The notes beneath the pieces are model-generated. The model worked only from the letters and a program-made list of their open reading frames with translations, was not told where the DNA came from and made no database searches. 64,000 nucleotides of DNA from Ricinus communis (lineage: Eukaryota; Streptophyta; Magnoliopsida; Malpighiales; Euphorbiaceae): NCBI RefSeq assembly GCF_019578655.1, contig NC_063260.1:15316001-15380000 (forward strand), read 5' to 3'. A program made the translations under genes and the position numbers. Shown piece by piece: positions 59,060-64,000 of this stretch. How positions within the stretch are numbered: position 1 is the stretch's first letter; the number at the start of each line of letters is the position of its first letter.

Positions 59060-60310
59060 AAGATCAATCCGAACAAGGTAAAGACTATTCAGGTGATACT
59101 AGCACCGAAGACAGAGAAAAAGGTCAAAGGATTTCTAAGACGTCTGCAATACATCAACAGGTTCATTTCTAAGCTCACAATGGTTTATGATCCCATATTC
59201 AACTTTTTGAGGAAACACCAACCTGTTGTATGGGATGAGCACTGTCAAAAAGCCTTTGACAATATTAAAGAGTATCTAATGAAGCCGCCGATATTTAAGC
59301 CACCAAAAGATGGAAAGTTGTTGATTATATACTTGTCCTTAGAGGAAGAAGCCATAGAGGCAATGGTAGTGCAGTGTGAGCCTAATAATGTGGAACACAT
59401 GGTCTATTATCTCAGTAAGAAATTGTTGTCTATAAGTCAAAGTATAACCTCATGGAGAAGATGTGTTTGGCCATGGTATGGGCTACAAGAAAATTGAGAC
59501 ACTACTTCCAATCTTATAGGGTGCAAGCATAGATCCACTAAAATATCTATTTGAAGCTCTATCTCTTACAAGAAAGCTGGCTAGATGTTTAGTGCTTCTA
59601 AAAAAGTTTGACATTGAGTATGTCACCAAGAAGGTATTCAAGGGTAAAGTTATAGCATAACTCTTAGCTAAGAATGCAATCGAGGGAGACAACCCTTGGG
59701 ATTTAGAGTTTCCTAATGAAAATCTAGGGGCAATCAAAATCCGAAGATGTACTTTGATGGAGCTTTAAACGTGAGAGGTATAGGATTGTGAGTAGTTATG
59801 TTCACGCTGGAAAGAGAAATGCTGCCAATGACTAAGAGATTGAGCTTTAAATTGAAAAATAACATGGTGGAGTATGAAGCATGTCTATCTGGATTAAAAG
59901 TGGCCATGGTAATAGGAGCAAAGCAGCTGATGTCCTATAGTGAATCTGTGCTGTGATTCAACAAGCAATCGAAGAGTGGGGTGTGAAAGAAGAAAGGTTA
60001 AAACCAAATGTCAATTATCAATGCTGGTTATACACTTGTTGCGAGGTGAGAATCAAATGGCTGATGTACTAGCTACCCTATTGACTTTGTGAGACAACCC
60101 CTTACAGCTTCTAATGAAACTGTAGGTGATTGTAAAATCAAGAGCGCCTTTTCAAGGAGACTGGATAATGCAAGTCTAGATGGGACCAGAGAGAAGCCTT
60201 GGTTTTACGATATAAAAAGATACGTAAAAGACAAGGAATACCCAAAGGAAGCAACTGTGAAGGAAATGTATGCAATGCAGATTCAGGCTAGAAACTACAT
60301 CAGCTATGGG
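59060..60310 (+). pseudogene. Dual RNase H region of the Ogre/Tat element
   Basis: First RNase H: 59093-59497, 134 codons, with FLRRLQYINRFISKL, CQKAFDNIKEYL, LLIIYLSLEEEAI and HMVYYLSKKLLS. Second (archaeal-type) RNase H: from 59750, YFDGALNVRG, then LKNNMVEYEACLSGLKVAM and ENQMADVLATL near 60060. The last open piece (60089-60313) ends at TAG 60311. No integrase was found before the reversed LTR fragment. Confidence 0.8.
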
Positions 60311-60339
60311 TAGCAGTTTTAGGCGCGCACCCAAGTGTT

Positions 60340-60855
60340 TTTAGCGATACAACATTATAAGACATTTCAACCTAATAGAAACATACTAAGTAATCATAGA
60401 GACTAGCATAGAGATGGGAGTTGCCACCTGGATAGTTCTTTAGGACGCTTTTTCTAATTGAGTGGCATTTCTCAATTCCATAAGGAAGAGATGGATCCAG
60501 AAGCCAACTTCCTTATTTGTGTATCTTTGTCTTTAATTTAATTGTTTAATGGGCTATTCCCTATAAATGCAACAATTGTATTTCTACAAGCATCCATTAC
60601 AGTATGTGCAGTCCTCTTAAGTCTAGCCCATTTTATCAAGCTCAAGCCAAGTTTGATTTACTAACCTATTTTACTAATTATATATAGGGCTTTATCTAGT
60701 CTAGGCTAATTATAAGTTATGCTTTAATTACTAAGTTTTTAACCTAAATAGGCTACATCTTACATGCTAAGACCTGATTTAATGATCCTATTCTAAGTGA
60801 GTTGATTAATTAATTAAACATGGCAAAGCCCACTTGTCAACATCCATTTTTGAGA
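60340..60855 (-). mobile_element. Ogre-type LTR end, reversed fragment
   Basis: Inverted partner of about 62470-62980. Shared words include GATGGATC(C)AG, AACTTCCTTATTTGTGTAT and GGGAGT(T/C)(G/A)CCACC, the last being the reversed LTR end and primer site. It may be the far LTR of an oppositely oriented element, truncated where the forward LTR starts. Confidence 0.75.
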
Positions 60856-60864
60856 TTTACATAT

Positions 60865-62902
60865 TGTGGGAATTATGAAAAATCTTATGATGAAAGTTAT
60901 TGCCTTTCTTGAGTCTTAGGAGATTGAGGATGGGTGAATCCAAGTTAGGATTGAGAATATTTGAAATAAAATTACATTCTAAAATCAATTTGGACCCAAT
61001 TGGTAGAGGAGAATTAAGTTTAAGGAGGTGAAATGACAGTTCTTACAAGGTCAAGGACTAGATGGTAAATTTTTTTAGAACTTTTTACTCCTGAATCGGC
61101 TTTGTGTAGTGTCAGTTTGCCTAAAAATTAGATTTTCGCGTCGTTTTTCAGCATTTTTCACTTTAAAATGCCAAAATAAATAAAAATACATCTTCTAGAA
61201 TGTTATATTGATAACTATTATAATTTTTAATGGTTTTCATTATGTTTTTAGTATGATAATTATCATTAAACATTTTGATAAGTCCAAAAACTAAGTTTTT
61301 TTTTTATTATGGATATTTATCAAACAAATTAGAATGTATATCTAAGTCTTTAGGGCTTCTTTAAATCTTCTCTTATAAATAGAAAAAGAAACCCTAGACT
61401 TAGGGGGGATTTTTTTTTTTAGCAAAAAGACAATAAGCTTTTAACAATACATACACTTTCAAAAATGAAAATACAAAGCTTAAACACTCAGCATTTCTAC
61501 CCTATTTTTTATTCAACCTCCTCAACACCTAAGATTTGAGGATCTGCACAATACGGTAACAACATGAGGGTTCAAAGCATCCACATCATCATCTTTCCCT
61601 TTCTTCTAATTTTCTTTATTGTTTTTCTGGTTTTCTTTGTTAGAAACATGTTATGATTTTGTAGTTTCTTTCTATGCTTGTTTTTTCTTCTAATGTTATA
61701 TGTGTTACAATTAGATTTCTTGCATGATTTACATGTTTTTATGATATGTATGTTTCTTAGGTTTTAAAATGGATAACTTTTATGTTCTTAGGTTTTAAAT
61801 TTGATAATATGTATATGTAGGGTTTTGAATATGATAATATGATTTTATTAGATTTTGAATATGATTAGTTAATGAGTAGGTAAACAAAATTTTTTATGCA
61901 ATTGAATTAGATTTTAGGGTTATATAATTGAAATTGAGAATCTATATTAAAATATAACGCATATTGTCTGTTATAATTTCTTAATGTATGTGTTATTTTT
62001 TTAGGTTTTCTAGTTAAATTTCATGTTTTTTATGCGTCTTATCTTATTTTACATGTTTTGATCAATTTTCTATCTCTATGCATGCGAAATCAGCTCTTGG
62101 GTATGAAAAATTGAAGGAAAAATCGCAAAAAGAGCATTTGAAGCCCCAAGGTCAATCGATTTAGTATAGAGTTGATCAACTCTATGCCCTAAACCGATAA
62201 TCTTGGCACACCTTGGCCCCTGATTTTCAAATTTTAATGTACTTTTGGATATATATATATATATATATATTTTAAAAGGGTTGTAATAGCTAAATTTAAC
62301 TTTTTGCACTTTATTTTGGATGCATACTAAATACTTTATTATTTGATTGTACTTACTAAATCATTACTAAATAGATATATGTACTATAACTTAAAATTAG
62401 ACATGGCGTGAAAAATAAAGTCCATTAGGTTAATGAGATGGTATATTGGGCTTCAATTTGAAATCCATATAGACTTAGTGGATTTTGCCATGCTTGAATT
62501 AATTGGGCCACATTAGATTTAAAATCATTTAAAATGAGCCTTATCATAAAAATTAGTCCATTTAGGTTTAAAGGCTAGAATTCAAAGTATAATTTGTAAT
62601 TAGGCTCAACCACATGGCCTTGTACATAATTGATTAGTAAATTAGATTAATGACTTTACACGTGGGCCGGGTCTAATAAAATAGGCAAGACCTAGGTGGA
62701 TCTCAGATGCTATAGTGCTTAATGTGTAGAGATGTAATTGTTGTATTTATAAGGAATAGCCTATTAAACAATAAAAGTAAAGACAAAAATACACAAATAA
62801 GGAAGTTGGTTTCCTGATCCATCTTTTGATTTGTGGCGTAAGCTTTCTTATAAAATCGAGAAATGTCGATCATTAGTAAAAATGTCTCGGTGATTAGCCG
62901 GG
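60865..62902 (+). mobile_element. Forward 5' LTR of an Ogre/Tat-type element, ~2.0 kb
   Basis: Begins about TGTGGGAATTATG. TATA-like CTTATAAATAGAAAAAG lies near 61371-61388, followed by ACCCTAGAC, a plausible transcript start. Ends just before primer site TGGTGACTCC (62903-62912). Contains a TA microsatellite (62250-62270). The start is inferred from the end of the inverted fragment. Confidence 0.65.
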
Positions 62903-64000
62903 TGGTGACTCCCATCTTTGCGCTAGTCTTTGTGACTAGTTAGCATATTCCCGATTAAGTTGAAAATCTTGCAAAGGTCTTTAGATCTTAAAGATACTTC
63001 AGTGCATGCCACAACCGACCTTTACAAAGATGACGACTCGGCCTGGAGATAAGAAAAGCTAATTCTAGTGTATGGTTGTCTTTAATTTTATTATTTAACA
63101 AGTGGTTCTTGTATCACTACACTATTATCATATTGTGCGTTTTAGTCCCTATACCCCCGATGGCATCTATTAGTGGTTCTTTGGTTCCACTTGAACTATG
63201 GGATTACGACATTGGCTACCCATCACTCATGACTCATGAGTGAATTTCCTTCATCGCATTAACCTTTGCGTAGAGAGATGAGCTAAGGAAATACATTTAC
63301 ACCTATGGGAGCCTTTTATCCTTACCTAAGACTTAGCTCATAGTAATGACAATAGTAATCTCCCTTAAGAACCCTATTGATTGCTATTTTAGACTTTTTT
63401 TCCTTATAAATACTTAAGCCCATATATTAGGAAGCCTTGGCCGTAAAACATATGGAATTAGGCCTTAGGCCCAAAAATATGTAGGCTTTATACTTATACT
63501 GAAAGTATTGCCTTGAGAGCTTATGGCATGCACGTTGGGCCTACTATCCCTTGTTGATAATAAGCCCAAGCCTAAAATTCGAGGAGAGAAAGACTCACCA
63601 TGAACCATGTGCAAAAGTAATAAGGTCGAAAGGATGATTATATAGTACTTTGTAAATTTGTTTATGTTTCCAATCCTTTTTGCATCTCACGTGTATCTTG
63701 CATACCATGCATCTCGTGCATTACCATGCATATCGTGCATCACTCTAACTCTCTCTTTAAAGCCATTTTAGATTATCGTCCTTAGTTTTGGATAGGATAA
63801 GAATGGATATCAAGAGGGCCCATTTCACCGGCAATCAAGACAAGATCCCAAGAAGTAGCACTTTAGAAGTTGAAACAAAGATAGCCCACAAATAAGATTT
63901 GATGTTATTAAGACTGCAATCATGGTTGGCCAAAGGTTTATGATCCAAGAGGATCTTTAACAAGCTTTGGCTGAGATTTTTAGGAAACAGACTGTTCAAA
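62903..64000 (+). mobile_element. Primer site, leader and gag start of the Ogre/Tat-type element
   Basis: After the primer site TGGTGACTCC comes about 890 bp of leader without coding capacity. Near 63804 a frame starts MDIKRAHFTGNQDKIPRSS and is soon broken by a stop; it may be the gag N-terminus. The element continues beyond the window, so completeness cannot be judged. Confidence 0.5.

Overview
This window is nuclear plant DNA, most likely from a rosid eudicot. Evidence: intron-split genes with GT-AG junctions, AT-rich spacers, plant-type LTR retrotransposons with tRNA primer sites, an endogenous plant pararetrovirus and a decayed plastid DNA fragment. I could not fix the species; Euphorbiaceae is a guess from overall gene and repeat character. 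Two host genes can be fully modelled: a 4-hydroxyphenylpyruvate dioxygenase gene (HPPD, minus strand, 2 exons, 8878-10780) and a SWAP70-like PH-domain/coiled-coil protein gene (plus strand, 10 exons, 26530-36864). A decayed GRF-type zinc-finger gene lies at about 11880-12137. Nearly everything else is repeats.

Layout. 1-1223: AT-rich spacer. 1224-4328: old long LTR, minus orientation. 4329-8877: spacer with one doubtful ORF. 8878-10780: HPPD. 11.9-12.1 kb: GRF fragment. 12.2-23.4 kb: decayed Ty3/gypsy (Tat-type) element whose second RNase H is split by a solo LTR (17858-22597, 5-bp duplication CTGAG), itself split by a 2.9-kb solo LTR (18955-21860, duplication TATAG). 23382-26122: Athila-type element truncated in its protease. 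26530-36864: SWAP70-like gene; its 2.3-kb intron 6 holds an rpoC1 plastid fragment and an inverted-repeat element. 37.6-39.1 kb: candidate non-autonomous DNA transposon. 39314-42549: 3.2-kb solo LTR, duplication ACTAG, with an internal ~103-bp tandem array.

42.6-60.3 kb is best read as one deep nest. An Ogre/Tat-like element (LTR piece to 43384, LTR end and primer site near 57137-57175, then pol remains to about 60.3 kb) was hit by a long-LTR, chromovirus-like element (LTR start 43385, LTR end 56707, primer site 56712). That LTR was hit, in its terminal TA repeat, by a florendovirus-like pararetrovirus (43448-53147). The virus was later hit by an Athila-type solo LTR (46650-48449, duplication GTAGT). 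A related LTR copy (53801-55314) sits in the chromovirus LTR. 60.3-64.0 kb holds a reversed fragment of the Ogre-type LTR abutting a forward LTR, followed by its primer site and gag start running off the window.

The viral copy keeps a near-complete gene order: leader, poly(A) signal, primer site, movement protein, coat region with zinc knuckle, protease, reverse transcriptase, RNase H, ORF2, promoter. It carries many stops, frameshifts and a catalytic-site change, so it looks inactive. The most unusual unexplained signal is a strong excess of the pentamer CAAAG throughout this viral copy, in all codon phases and in its non-coding leader. I found no CRISPR array, operon or clearly new gene system. 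The notable biology is the nesting history, the viral architecture and the organelle insertion.
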